Assembly: GCA_963573305.1 (NCBI GenBank)
Contig: OY754331.1
Coordinates: 13,922,868-13,986,867 of the forward strand
Origin: Pyrrhosoma nymphula
Lineage: Eukaryota; Arthropoda; Insecta; Odonata; Coenagrionidae
Direction of reading: 5' to 3'
DNA: 64,000 nucleotides
Positions 14,040 to 25,434 of the stretch are shown piece after piece. Position numbers and translations under genes: made by a program. Numbering within the stretch: the stretch's first letter is position 1; each line of letters opens with the position of its first letter. A model generated the notes under the pieces. That model searched no databases, was not told the origin of the DNA, and was given only the letters and a program-made list of their open reading frames with translations.

Positions 14040-14590
14040 GTTACAAGGTATAAAATTCTCCAATGGCCGTAATGGATTGGCACCACTCGTCAAAAATACG
14101 CCACAATTGCTGTGTTGGTTTTTGTGCCGTTTCTTGACAACGCTCTTTTGAGCTAGATTCTCCCAGAAGTTGGGCCCGTTGAGTGTGTGAGTGAGTGAGT
14201 TCTTGAGTGCTTGTGAGTGTGTTTGTGTTCACAACCCAGGAATCCTTAGTTGAGTCTCATTAGCCCAGCAAAGAATCCCTCTTTGGGTTGAGTGTGTGTG
14301 TGTGTGTGTGTGTGTGCGTGTGTTCATAACCCAGGCATCCTTAGCAGGGTCTCATCAGCCCAGCGAAGTATCCCTATTCGGGTTCATTGTGTGTCTGTGG
14401 TGGTCACTGGCGAGGAAGTAACATTCCCGTAAACCACCACGGGGGTTTTTCTGGTCGAGAGATTGTGGTTGGTCACTGGCGTGGATTTCCCCCCATTTTT
14501 TCCCGCAAACCAACACAGCAATTGTGGCGTATTTTTGACAAGTATTGCCAATTCATTACGGCCATTGGAGAATTTTATACCTTGTTACTA
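14040..14590. repeat. Foldback element with tandem-repeat loop
   Basis: The left arm (about 14040-14127) begins with ACAAGGTATAAAATTCTCC, and the right arm (about 14504-14588) is its inverted copy at about 85 percent identity. The loop holds two diverged copies, about 95 bp apart, of a unit starting AACCCAGG (14233 and 14328), a GT dinucleotide run (14292-14316), and a second local duplication around GGTCACTGGCG (about 14401 and 14473). Short frames on either strand inside it are by-products. It fits a long-inverted-repeat, non-autonomous DNA element. Confidence 0.75.
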
Positions 14591-15402
14591 TGAATGAATT
14601 CAAAACGTTGCACAATTTCACACACATATATGATGGGATCCCTAGAAATAAAGGTTAAGAGCCAAATAAGCATATTACAGAGGTTTTAACTGTGCGATTT
14701 TATTTAAGGTGTTGAGATTAAAATAATGATCTTATACTGCGCAAACAGATCAGAAAGTAACTGCAAAGGGTAAGCGTTGTGCAGACCGGGATTTTTATCT
14801 AATACAATTGGTGAGCACGTTACAAAAAATATGTATTAATGTAAGGAAATATCCTTTCATGTATCACATAAAATTTTAAAAGTGTATAAAGAATGGTATA
14901 TATTCACAAAAGTTTTTTTTCAGAATTGTATCAAGTATTTACACGCTTACAGAGCGAAAAGGGCTTGAAAGTGAGTACTTTGCAATCGTATGTATGCAAT
15001 GTACCTATTCCTCACTCTGAATTCAATAAAATGCATAGTTGTTACTAAAATCCAGGAAAAATATGTGCACTAAACCGATTTTATTCACCCCTCTACTGCC
15101 CATGTGTACATGCTTACATACTTATACATTGGACATGCTTTTTTCAATTCCAAATTGGACCACTTCGTCTGTCAATGATATCATGCCTTCATTTGATGGC
15201 GTTTAGTGTTTTTCAACTGTTCGCTCTCTCTTTAGTGTGATGGTATTTTAAACAAATATGGTATTCACTTTAAATGAAAGAAGATGGCATCTGGTAGTCG
15301 TATGTGGAACTAATGAAACGTGGATCAATAACGAGAAAATCACGGTGAAAGTGTGAAGATTGATTTACCAACAGTTTCAGGAAATGTTTAAGTTTTTTTT
15401 TA
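14591..15402. other. Unassigned DNA
   Basis: No feature is recognised. The last 100 bases before the SWIM-type ORF hold stops in its frame, so no upstream extension of that protein is visible. Confidence 0.45.
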
Positions 15403-15717
15403 ATGAGTATCTCTGCGCTTGAATTGAGTGATATATTCAACTGCGTCGGAGATTTTAAAAGGCCATTCGTAGAAGGAGATGCAATCCTTAAAGCTAACCA
15501 TATTGTGGAATTGTGGGTCATTGAAAACAACGGAAGCAGTGTTCACGTCATGGCTCTTTGTCTTCAAACTTCCAATATAAATGGGCAATCACATGAAATT
15601 CACGCAATTATTCGTGACGAAGAATACGTGAAGAAAATTGAAAGGACATACTCCTGTAAAGCAGGAACGGAGAGATGCAAACATTTGACTGTTTTATGTC
15701 TCCAACTGAGCGAGTAA
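15403..15717 (+). CDS. SWIM-type zinc-finger protein fragment
   Basis: This 104-codon frame starts MSISALELSD and ends with TAA. Residues 83-93, SCKAGTERCKH, show the CxCx(n)CxH spacing of a SWIM zinc finger in a slightly degenerate form (Y-S-C where C-x-C is usual, then C and H). SWIM fingers bind DNA or protein. In arthropod genomes similar stand-alone SWIM proteins are often multicopy and associated with mobile DNA. The preceding part, with ALCLQTSNINGQSHEI, matches my memory of the usual segment before this finger. The frame is short and lacks an upstream partner, so it may be one exon or a decayed copy. It lies 40 bp before the hAT relic. I am fairly sure of the domain and unsure of the gene's status. 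Confidence 0.55.
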   Translation: MSISALELSDIFNCVGDFKRPFVEGDAILKANHIVELWVIENNGSSVHVMALCLQTSNINGQSHEIHAIIRDEEYVKKIERTYSCKAGTERCKHLTVLCLQLSE

Positions 15718-15844
15718 CAGCATTAATTTTTTCATTAACCTTCTCCTATATACTTATCATAGTTGGGATCAACGATTTTAAAAATTAACGATTAAAATTA
15801 ATCATAAACAATGTAGTTAACTATTTAACTTAACCATTACTAAA

Positions 15845-16012
15845 GGTATGGGAATTCGTTTTTCCCCCGAACAATAAGGGACTATAATAAATGCTAGGCG
15901 TAATTTCATTAGAGCGTGTCCATTTTATATGTAAACGGCTGGTGTCCTAACACCCCCCGCCAAACGCCTATTGAGGCGGCTTGCGGGGTAATATGTAGAT
16001 GTAGATGTAGAT
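15845..16012 (+). mobile_element. LINE 3' end with TGTAGA tail
   Basis: The sequence around 15862 reads as FFPRTIRD in one frame, the conserved C-terminal motif of a CR1/Jockey-type LINE reverse transcriptase ORF. The stretch ends in three TGTAGA/GTAGAT units (about 15992-16012). The same motif and tail occur at about 25035 and 25421-25433. This copy is truncated at the 5' side, as is usual for LINEs, and sits within the hAT relic. Confidence 0.65.
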
Positions 16013-16355
16013 GTACTTTTAAGAAGAGTTAACTTTTAACTTATCATCGTTAAAATTATACATTAACTGATACAGTTTTAACATCAGTTAATTTTTTTCA
16101 TTAATTTTTGGCGAATGTCGACCGGTTCGAATTTGGGCGCAAAGGTCGCCCAACAGACAAAGGGGAAAATAGAACGGTATCTAATAATGCAATACATCTG
16201 GGTAGTTGTACAAGAAATCAATGAATAGGCCAAGACGAATACATTCGAACAAAAGCGGGGTTAAGTGGAGTGACAACCAACGTTTAGGAACGCACCCTCA
16301 GATGAGAAAATACGAGACCACTCGAAGACCATGTCCGCGAGGTTACAACACAGGC

Positions 16356-16490
16356 ATTCCATTATCAGCGCAATGTGAAAGGATGTTTAGTGCTGCAAGG
16401 GCTTCTTCTTTCAGACAGGAGAGGACGGATGTCCAATACAAATTTTGAAATGAGAAAGCTATTGAAAATGAGTTTTTAAGTAAAAGTTAA
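16356..16490 (+). pseudogene. hAT transposase C-terminal dimerisation fragment
   Basis: The frame includes IPLSAQCERMFSAARA, matching the hAT dimerisation block (P-x-S-x-x-x-ERxFSxAG) near the transposase C terminus. This block is needed for transposase oligomers. After the ERTD residues a frameshift occurs, and NFEMRKLL-like residues follow in another frame. No BED finger or DDE core is present nearby, so only the last fraction of the protein survives. It belongs to the surrounding hAT relic. Confidence 0.6.
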
Positions 16491-16660
16491 ATAACTTTTT
16501 CTTGAATTTGAAGTTTGAATTTATTTTATCCCAATTACTTTTAAAATTTACTTTTTAAAAGTTTCTTTAAAGTAACTGAAAAAGTAACATTTAACATGAA
16601 AGTTACTTTTTACAGAGATTAACTTTACCAAGAAATTTTTTTGTAGCTTTCCCAACTATG

Positions 16661-19600
16661 TATGTTACTGAGGAATATCAATTGAAGTTCTCTGCATGTG
16701 TGACTTTTACTAAATGTGATCTGATTACCTACTGAGATTACAACTTTTAATAGTAATAAAATGGCTTTGAACTAATTAAACTGCTCTTTTCAATTCAGGT
16801 TAGTCATTTCTTAACTTATTACATTCCATATACTTTTTCAGTTTCCAATGATTTAAATTTATTTACACAGTATTTATAAATTAAAGTTAGCCCATGGGCA
16901 TATAATCGTATATGCTGCGTTCGTTTTTAGTACCAATGGTTGCCTTCAAATGTATACTTATCCTTTCGAGAACTAATGCTTACGTAATCCTAAAATTCTC
17001 TTGCTAACATACCATATGGACCATGAAATTCCCCAGAAACATTATAAACAATGCCCTCATTTATTTGTCAGATTTTCATTTTAAGATATTCAGTATTTTT
17101 TTTGTTTTGGAAATGTATACTTGTGGTATTTAGTTATTTAGTAGAAATAAATATTTGGAATAGACGAAGAGAGGATATCACAGAACACTGCCAGTATTAT
17201 TTTGAGAATGATATATTTGGCTTCAATTTCGCGAGGCACAATACTATTTTTTCCTCAAACGTTCCCAGTGAGTTTCTTGTTTTAACATTACTCTCCTACC
17301 CACTCTATCCCTTCGGCAATGACTTTTAGCACCTCAGTTGACGCAAACCTATTAAATGTGCTGATATACTTGTCCGTGTGCAATAATTCCAAAACATTTG
17401 GCTTATGGTTGTAAGATGTAAGCATATCAGTTTCGCATGCCGTATCCACGGCACTGTCTCTGCCAAGCTCAAACAGTCCTTCTGCAGCTGCCATAACCAG
17501 TGATGCCGAAGATTTTTTTTTTATTTTACCTGCCTAAAAGCCATGAAACTGCAATTTAATCTTAAATTTAATCTTAAATGTAATGGGTGTTCAGAGAATG
17601 GCTTCCAAGGAATTCTTAAAAGAAGTATTTCAATGATTTGTTTCAGAATTTCCAAATTATAAATCCAAATTTTATCAATTTGGAACCATAAATGATGTGC
17701 ATAAATGCAAATAACACATAAAAGTATCATAATTCCAAGGTTCTTACACAAACCTTATCGAAATCAATTTGGGAATGCTTTAACCAGTTGAAGTTAGACA
17801 CGTGGTGAATTGAATTAGGCATCTTCGTTGAAACTAACGGAAAATCAGAATGTCTTCGTTCGTAAGAAGTAACTCTTATCTTAACCGAACGAGGAAAGCC
17901 GGGAAAAGGTGCAGAGTATTCCGCAGTTCCTCCTTATTTGCAGAAGAGCAGAGTTCACAATGGCATTCAAACGGGCAATCAGGCAAAGTGCTTCAACTCT
18001 CCGTCCGCGTTCGTTCCATCTTAAAACCCGGCGCCTAAAGGCAGGGAGAACTACTTAAGTTATACATTCACGTTGATCGCTCCTAGGCGAGAGAAAATAA
18101 TGATGCAAATGATCCAATTACGATACTCAAATTTATCGGATATTTTTTCTTTCGGAAATATATATTTTTACATAACGCTTTATGGCTGATATAGCTTCAT
18201 TCAGAAGAATGTTTGGAAATAAGGGATTCAACAGGCAAAAGGATTAAGCTTATCTTCATAACTTGGAAGAGGTCGCCAGATTCTTAAATATGTGCGTTAC
18301 TGATCAAATCAATCTAAAGCTAATTCCTGCAAATTTTTTTCATCATTAACATTTCATAAATATCAAATAAAATATGATTTTCCAGACATATATTTCTATC
18401 CAAAAGACGCCATGTTACGTACCCGAATTGAATAATTTGGGGAGACTGACGAGACAAGATTTTGTAGCATATATTTATAGATTATCCTTAGTATATCCTT
18501 GTAGATAGACCTATAGACCCCCTTGTTCCGGCTTGGTCTGCCAGTAAGTATCGTTTAATTTTGCCCTTATCCTCTTGAATCTCGTCCAATAATACAACGA
18601 GACTGACGTACGTTGAAAAAACATGTCCTGAAGTAAGCAACTGCATGAAATGAGTGCTTAAACTTCTTTATTATTTTAATGGTATGCAAGCCCAAGAAAG
18701 AGCTAGTTGGAAAATTTTTAAATCCCAATTTGGCCAATTTTGATACTATCCTTACAATTTCGAGTTTTCTATCTAATTTAATAAAGAATCATCTATAATA
18801 ATTGCTCAGAAATCGATTAAGCTCCGTATTCCAATGAATTTCACTAATGTCTGCACGCTTTTAGCATCACCATCACCATTGTTTTCCAGTTTTTATCTGT
18901 GAATTTTCACCAATTGTTATATCCCAGCGTAAAATACGTCCTCCTTGAGGTCCAATACTTGAAGCTTTTGGTCCACACTAGATTTCTGGAAAATCACCAT
19001 TCTCCCTAAAACTACGTGAATTGCATTAGCAAGCGGTAGTCACTTTGATCTAATTTTAAGTTCAGGCAGGCTTAATGGTCCAGAACCTCCTGTTTAAAGT
19101 CGTTGAGTACCATTTCAAGTTTCTGGTGCATAGGGATGGGTGAACTGAGCTCGACTAAAAATTGTATGTTAATCATATACATTTTCCCTTGCTATTGAAC
19201 TTCGGCACCAGATGGGATCAGTTACAATGAAAATTTTCTATTTCAAAATTAAATGAAGTATTTCTTCAGGGGTAATAGATTCTTGCATTGGAACAGGGGA
19301 AAAGGGAAAAACTTATTGGAAAGGGATTTTGAATTTTCTTTTACAAATTAGCTAGTACAAAAATGGTAAATCTCTCAGGATAAACTCTCGGACAACTTAA
19401 GGTTCATGTCAAGATATAACAGTGAGTGATATGGTCCATGAAGAGTCTGCGGACACCGGAGTTTTATAACTGCCTATTTTCTTCTAATGAATAACCCTCC
19501 TGATTTGTAAAAATAATATGGTGTGCTAGGGTAGCGCAATTATCGTGGAAATATAATCTAATATCGCTGGTGCAAACAGCTATTCCCTTTTGAAGCCACT

Positions 19601-20799
19601 GTTACCTAATTACTTCCTTTGGAAGTCATCATCCATTGTTCTTTCCGCGCAGCATCATATTCAAGAAAAATATATTAGGAGAAAATAGCTCATCATTTTT
19701 AATTAAATAAATTAAGTCTCCTTGACGCTCAAAGCTACTCAATTGCCAAAAAAAATCGTTGAAATATTTCGTTAGAATTTTGATCTTTAACTCTATAGTG
19801 CATTGTAATAGAATGAAATGTTTCATTGCATTGGCTTCCATAAGCCTATACTCCACTAAAAAAATGCTGCAAGTTCAGAAATGTATAAAAGTGAAATTTT
19901 TAACTAAAAAAATAACACTTTTCTATCATTCACTTGAACAAATTTGAATTTGCTTGCATGAAAATGATATCATTGCAGTGATAGATAAACCGTATTTTTT
20001 TGCAATGTGTATGGAAGAATCACCACAATTTTCTTCCATTAGGTCTCCAACGCGTTAGCCTCAGAGCCTTAAATTCGGCCTTGAAGACTAAATATTTTAT
20101 TCTCGCCAAACATTAGCAATCTACACTGTTACACCATTATGAGATGCATTTTACTGAACTTTTATCAATAAAGTTAATTTATTATGCATATTTCTGACGT
20201 CCACATAATTATTCCGATTTCAATTTAACTCCACAAGTGATGAAGATATTTTCCATATTTATTTAATCGTTTTCGTTAAAAAAAACTACAGATCTCGTTA
20301 AGGTTTAATTTGCAAACTGAAGATTGAGATGAAGGCAGTTAGTCGCTAGCCAATAAATCTATATTCTGAAGAAAATGCAGAAGTTCTATAGTTTAATGCA
20401 TTTCAGATATGAATGAAAAAATAATGCATCTGCTGCCCAACGGTATCCGAGTCAACTTTTGAGGAAGTTATTGTTTTTCGAATTAAAAAGAACGCCGTTT
20501 CATTCCACCATTTTTTTAATTGGTGGACAAAGTGTTCTTTTTCATTCACTAATGCGTCTTTTCTAAGCTACCTCAGGCCACAACCAACATCCTTTTGTCA
20601 TAAAGCAGTCTTATGGCTGAGAAAACGTGTATTTTACTGAGTATACCCGCTTCTTGAGTCGAAGAAATTTGTCTGCGCACCTAACCGCACCTATGTACCG
20701 ATATTACCACTGAGGTTGATGTTTTTATTTGCTACATATTGGATGTGGATAGCAAAAATAATGCATCTACTACTGGTTACCACAAACCGCGACTAATAC
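16661..20799. other. Unassigned AT-rich DNA
   Basis: Four kilobases without a supported gene. Open frames are all short. No inverted termini, tRNA-like boxes or RT motifs were seen. Confidence 0.45.
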
Positions 20800-22359
20800 C
20801 CTTTTTGTCGTGAGCCATAGTCTAAAACGACAAGCCTTATGCTCTTGGAAAAATCGCTCTCCAACGTGGCGGTTTGAGGGATGCACTTCAAGATCCATCC
20901 CCGCTCTCAATATTGCGCAGAGCAAGGAAAAACGACCGAGTGGTGATCATTATATTTTTCCTACCACACACACTCCGTCCTCCTGCACCCTTCACGGCGT
21001 AACCGATATTCGAACAGGTCCCACATTCATTTTCATTCTCCGGCCTCCCAATGAAAGAAAAAAAAAGAACCTCGAAACGATCCTGACTCCCAGTCTAGGC
21101 CCCATTATTGTTGCGTACTTGAGAACGAAAGAGAGAAAACACGAGACTCGCTCAGTTTTTCGTTTCCCATTGTTCCCCGAAGGATTCTCTCCTCAGCCTC
21201 CCCCCACCCCCTTGCCAACTGCAAGCAGCAACATCGAGCAAAAGCAGAAACCACGAAAAGTGGAGAGGGTGGGATAGGAGGGGGGCAGGGTAAGGGGAAG
21301 GGGTCGGGGGATGGTAGCGACGAAACAATAAGGCACAGAGACAACGTCGGAAAGGAAAGGTTTTCGGAAAATAAGAAAATGAACTCCTTGGGAGAGATGG
21401 GCCGTTATGGGGGAAGGGCGGAGGGAGTGGAGGTGGAAGGGAGATGATGGTGGTGATGGGTGGAAGGGACATGCCCCTCTCCCTCCTTCCTAGAGTCAGT
21501 ATCATTGAGTTTTGATTCCATTTGCCGTTCACGAATGGGTGAGGGGAGACGGGTGACGAAGAGGGATTTGACGGTGGCGAGTGTTGGCACCCCTGGAGGA
21601 AGGAGACTGGGGTACAGCGGGGGGAAAGGGGGGAGTAGAGAAAAGGGAACTTTCGTGCATAATGCGAACGAGGGAAAATTGCTATCTTGGAAGCCATCAA
21701 CCACCCTTTCTGATTGCGTGTCGAGAGTAATGCGCCTACGCCTCCCTCACTTGTCGAGGCTCGAAGTTCCTCTTCCAACCGACCAATGTCGCCTCCACAC
21801 TCTGATCAAATAGGTGGAGGAGGGAGGGGCAGTGAGGTAAAAGGGGGGTGGGAGGGAAGGTGGTGGTTGCCCCACCCGTTGAGGCTGAGAGGGGGAGAGG
21901 ACTCTTTCGAACCTGAGGCGTGAATGTGGCTCAGACGCCATTCTGGTGGCCCTGTTTACTTTTCCCGTTTACTTCTGGCATGGATTCACATAAATTCCAC
22001 TCCCGGGAAAATCTTGCCCATTTGAGAATTGAATTCAAATCGAAGCAATTAAAAAGACTTTTCAATACTTAATGTCCTTCGATACTTTTCCTTTACGTGA
22101 TTGTCTGCGGTAATAATGGTAAATGTCGTAAAGGGGAAACAGTACTGTTGAGTTGAATAAGCGTACATTGACGAAGTCTTAAAAAAATTGTTTCTTTTAT
22201 TTATTTCCTGAACTGCTATTTACACACTGCTGAATTTTTGGCCTCAGAAGACCCTGAATTGGGCATATTTCTATTAGTTACAATAGCGCTTGTCATTCAT
22301 ATTTGGGCGTCAAATAAGTCATTTAGGTATTATAGGGTCTGGTCTCAGTTGAAGTTACG
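20800..22359. other. G/C-biased stretch, strand-asymmetric
   Basis: From about 20990 to 21900 the base composition shifts toward G/C with long G-rich plus-strand tracts (for example 21250-21320 and 21400-21640). Overlapping open frames exist on both strands (up to 208 codons on the minus strand), but they are Pro/Ser- or Gly/Arg-rich with no domain, as expected from biased composition. A promoter or 5' exon region of a host gene is possible. There is a comparable tract at 1890-2010. I make no functional call. Confidence 0.4.
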
Positions 22360-22625
22360 TATGATACTGAGTGGCTTGACAAATACCGATTAAAAACCGA
22401 GTTAGAACGAGTGCAGAGAAGAACGGCAAGGTACGTTTGAGGCCGTTGTGACAATCTCGTTAGTGTTACTGGCCATTTTCAGCGACTGGGATGGGAATAG
22501 CATTCAGACCTTCAATTTAAATTTAGAGTAAATCTATTATGTAAGTTCCAAAGCAATTATTTTACTGACGACGTTAATAACGTTTTACTAAATCCGACAT
22601 ATTACGGTAGAGCAGATCATGAGAC
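22360..22625 (+). mobile_element. LINE fragment, part 1 (split by piggyBac)
   Basis: In one frame the sequence encodes LERVQRRTARYV, a stop, then GRCDNLVSVTGHFQRLGWE and PTYYGRADHE. This is the C-terminal region of a CR1/Jockey-type LINE ORF2 beyond the RT palm. It breaks at about 22625 where piggyBac-like sequence begins. The continuation, starting IREL and including TDRFK and FFPRTIRD, is found at about 24998. Two in-frame stops show that it is not functional. Confidence 0.7.
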
Positions 22626-22640
22626 TCGAGAGTGCTTGTG

Positions 22641-22660
22641 TGGGTGACATATGTCACCCA
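22641..22660. repeat. Perfect 20-bp palindrome near piggyBac end
   Basis: TGGGTGACATATGTCACCCA equals its own reverse complement. It lies about 15 bp inside the left terminus of the element, where a transposase-binding subterminal repeat is expected. Confidence 0.85.
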
Positions 22661-22970
22661 TGATGTAAAAATATTACATAGTTTATGAACGCAAAGCGCT
22701 AAAGTGTTGCCTTCTCAGGTATTGCTCGAGAATTAGCTATTCTCCCCGTTAGTTGCGCGTCAGTTGACACGGCGCATCGACGTCTGAGCAGTGCATGTTT
22801 AAATTTCGTGAGTGACACATGTCCCTCGCGCGACCACTCGAGGAAGTTTTTGAAATCGAAATATCCCGAGTAGGGACGCGTATACCTTCTCGTAAGTTAT
22901 TTAATATTTACTTGTTTCACTTATTTTATTAGTAATTTACTGTTTTATACCAAATCGTTTTTAGGTTATA

Positions 22971-24682
22971 ATGACATCGAATTTGAAAATTGAGACGGCA
23001 AGTAGGTGGTTAGATGAAGGCCTCTCAAGTGGCAGTGCATCAGATAGCAGTGATGAAGGACATAGTGGTTCAGAGGAGCAATGTGTCGCTCTTGGTTTGC
23101 CTCAGGTTTCTAACACGGAACAAAAAAAAGATGAATATGATGATGACAGTGTGCCGTTATCACAGTTGACCGCATATGAGTCTCGCAATGAAACAAAGTG
23201 GTGTAAATTCCCACCAGCTACATCTAGGACTAGAGCTCACAACGTTGTTACACGACCTACAGGTCCAAAAGATATTGCTAGAGATGCTTAAACTTGTCTC
23301 CAATCTTTTTTGCTGTTTTATACTCTGACAATTTGAACATTCTTGTCGTGTGCAAGAATATTTATATTGATTCGATCAAACAAAGAAACCAGAGAGAAAG
23401 GGATGCCGCGCCAACGGATTTAGTAGAAATGAAAGCGTTTGTCGGCTTGAGGTTAGTAATTGGAGCTGAACGCAGAAACCTCAAAGACTTTTGGGACGAT
23501 TCGCAAGGCCTAGGAATTGAATTGGTTTGCAGCAAAATGTCATAAAGCAGATTACGTTTTCTGTTAGGTAGTTCGCGCTTTGATGACGTTAGGGATAGAA
23601 CAACTCGACAAGAAATCGATAGGTTAGCACCTGTACGTCAGATTATTGAGATCATGCTTTGAAACTTTAAGGATTACCATAAGCCATGCGAATATATTAC
23701 CCATGACGAGCAACTAGAAGTTTTCAAGGGTCACTGTGGCTTTAAAATTTATATTTCAAACAAACCGCTAAATTTGGCATACAAATAATTATGGCCGTAG
23801 ATGCCAAATATCATTATGTGTGCAATTTTGAAGTGTTTACAGGTTTGCAGCCAGAAGGTCCATTTCGAATATCGATTCAAGTTACAGATATTATTAACAG
23901 AGTTCTGAAGCCTTTGTACGGACGGTTTAATATGACTATGGATACTTGGTTCACCAGGGTACCTATAAGCAAACAATTACTGCAAAAACGAATCACAGTA
24001 GTTGGAACAATGAAAATCAACAAACGAGAGATACCTCAGAAATTCAAGACCATTTAGGGCAGAGAAATAAATGACTCCATATTTGGGTTACAAACTAATT
24101 TCTGTCTAGTCAGCGATGTCCAGAAGAGAAACGAGGTCGTTTTATTGTTGTCTACCATGCGCAATGATGAAAAAATTGACACTGAAAGTGGAGAATCAAT
24201 GATGCCCGAGATAATTACGTTCTACAATCACACCAAGTATGGCCTCGATGTTTTCGACAAAATGTGTCGTCAATACGATATGACACGCAATAGCCGTCAA
24301 TGGCCTCTTACATTGTTTTATAATATCCTGAATATGGCTGGTATAAATAGTCTTATTGAATAATGCAGAAATAAAATGTACTCACCAAAAATATTTGCAG
24401 GGGGTTGGGTTCCAACTTGAGAAACCTCTTATTACTCGACGTATTTCACAAGAAAATATACCCAGGGTGATAAAACTAGTGAGACTTCTCTTGGGGCTAT
24501 CAGAATGTCCACAAGCATAAAGTTTGCCGATGTGATGTGGTAAAGGACGATGTGACTTTTGCAGCCGAGCCAGAGACCGGAGTACCCGGAAACAATGTGG
24601 CAACTGTAATTTTTCAGACAAGATGCTTTGTTCCGACCACCAAGTCATCATGTCCCCCAACTGTGATGGTAATGTGATTTAA
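22971..24682 (+). pseudogene. piggyBac-type transposase, broken
   Basis: The relic runs from ATG at 22971, with an acidic Ser/Asp/Glu-rich N terminus, to TAA at 24680-24682. At about 570 codons this is the full family length. The transposase cuts at TTAA using an RNase H-fold with three Asp. All three survive: D in THDEQLEVFKG (about 23698-23730), D in NMTMDTWFT (about 23929-23955) and D in LDVFDKM (about 24244-24264). The C-terminal cysteine-rich domain (CDFC, CGNC, CSDH; about 24552-24640) is also present. Frameshifts lie near 23284, 23780 and 24363, and in-frame stops include one at about 23543, one near 23660 and TAG at 24055-24057. The product cannot be made. Confidence 0.85.
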
Positions 24683-24997
24683 TAGTTACAATATATTCAT
24701 GTACTTTATAATAAGGTGATTTAATTGTAAAAATTCTATGTTAGTAAGGATTAATATTTGTTTGATCCCAAAGAATCCAAAACGTCTTTTTTTTATGTTA
24801 CATTTTGTTCATATTTCTTATAAATTAAGAAAATGTTCAGTTCTGTTTTAGTTTTATGAGGGAAATAAAGTTAATTTGTAATATCATTACTATATTTCTT
24901 TGCTATGGCTAAATTTTGTTAAAAAATTAATATCGTACTGGCTGGCACGAGCACTCTCTGAGTATTTTATAGCGCGAGCACTCCAGTGATAACATTA

Positions 24998-25434
24998 GGG
25001 AACTATACTTCTGAACGGACAGATTTAAAATGATTTTTTTCCGCGAACGATAAGAGACCATAACAGCTGCCAATATGAGGCTTTTAACTATTTTTGTTAA
25101 TCGGTAGGTAGTGTAGCTAGTTAGTTGATTTTCTTCCTAATACTTGTATGCTTATCTGCTATCAAGTACTCACAGTACGACGTTCATGCTTTCAGTGTAT
25201 TTTCTCTGTTCATTTATGTGGTTGCAAGATACTAGCGGTCCTTCTGACATTAGTAGCATATCTGTAGTGCAGTACATGCTTGTGAGGCTTCGCCTCCTGA
25301 CAAGCATTAGCGACTTATGCCCATGCATCAATAGTCGTAGTTACACTAACTTTATTATGGTATAGTGTAATGCATTTTGGTGACTACTCACCCCCTGCCA
25401 CACACCATTACAGGGTATTTTGTAGATGTAGATA
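24998..25434 (+). mobile_element. LINE fragment, part 2, with TGTAGA tail
   Basis: Directly after the piggyBac right end, reading resumes with IREL, a stop, TDRFKM and, one frame over, FFPRTIRD. This continues the LINE interrupted at 22625. The 3' untranslated part runs to a short TGTAGA/GTAGAT tail at 25421-25433. The same family supplies the tail at 15992-16012. Confidence 0.7.

Larger units (their letters stand above)
15758..16660 (+). mobile_element. hAT-type DNA transposon relic
   Basis: The ends share an inverted CATAGTTGGGA (15758-15768) and TCCCAACTATG (16650-16660). TAGTTGGGAAAG followed by AAGTTACTTT-like repeats is typical of hAT termini. AT-rich subterminal GTTAAC and AGTTAA words recur at both sides. 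Inside lie a transposase C-terminal fragment and a LINE tail. I could not find a clean 8-bp target duplication, so the exact ends are provisional. Confidence 0.5.
22626..24997 (+). mobile_element. piggyBac-like DNA transposon, inactive
   Basis: The element lies inside a LINE. The left end has GAGAGTGCTTGTG (from about 22629), and the right end has the inverted forms CACGAGCACTCTC (about 24947) and GCGAGCACTCCAG (about 24980). A perfect 20-bp palindrome sits just inside the left end. A near full-length transposase relic fills the interior. The LINE consensus at the break reads H-x-F-K, so a TTTAAG with the TTAA target is plausible, but TTAA is no longer visible on either side. The outer limits are therefore given to within about 10 bp. 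Confidence 0.7.

Noticed and set aside
20810..21941. Minus-strand frame of 208 codons and neighbours
   Set aside because: Strand-asymmetric G-rich DNA; composition is Pro/Ser-rich with no domain, and frames on the opposite strand are equally long.
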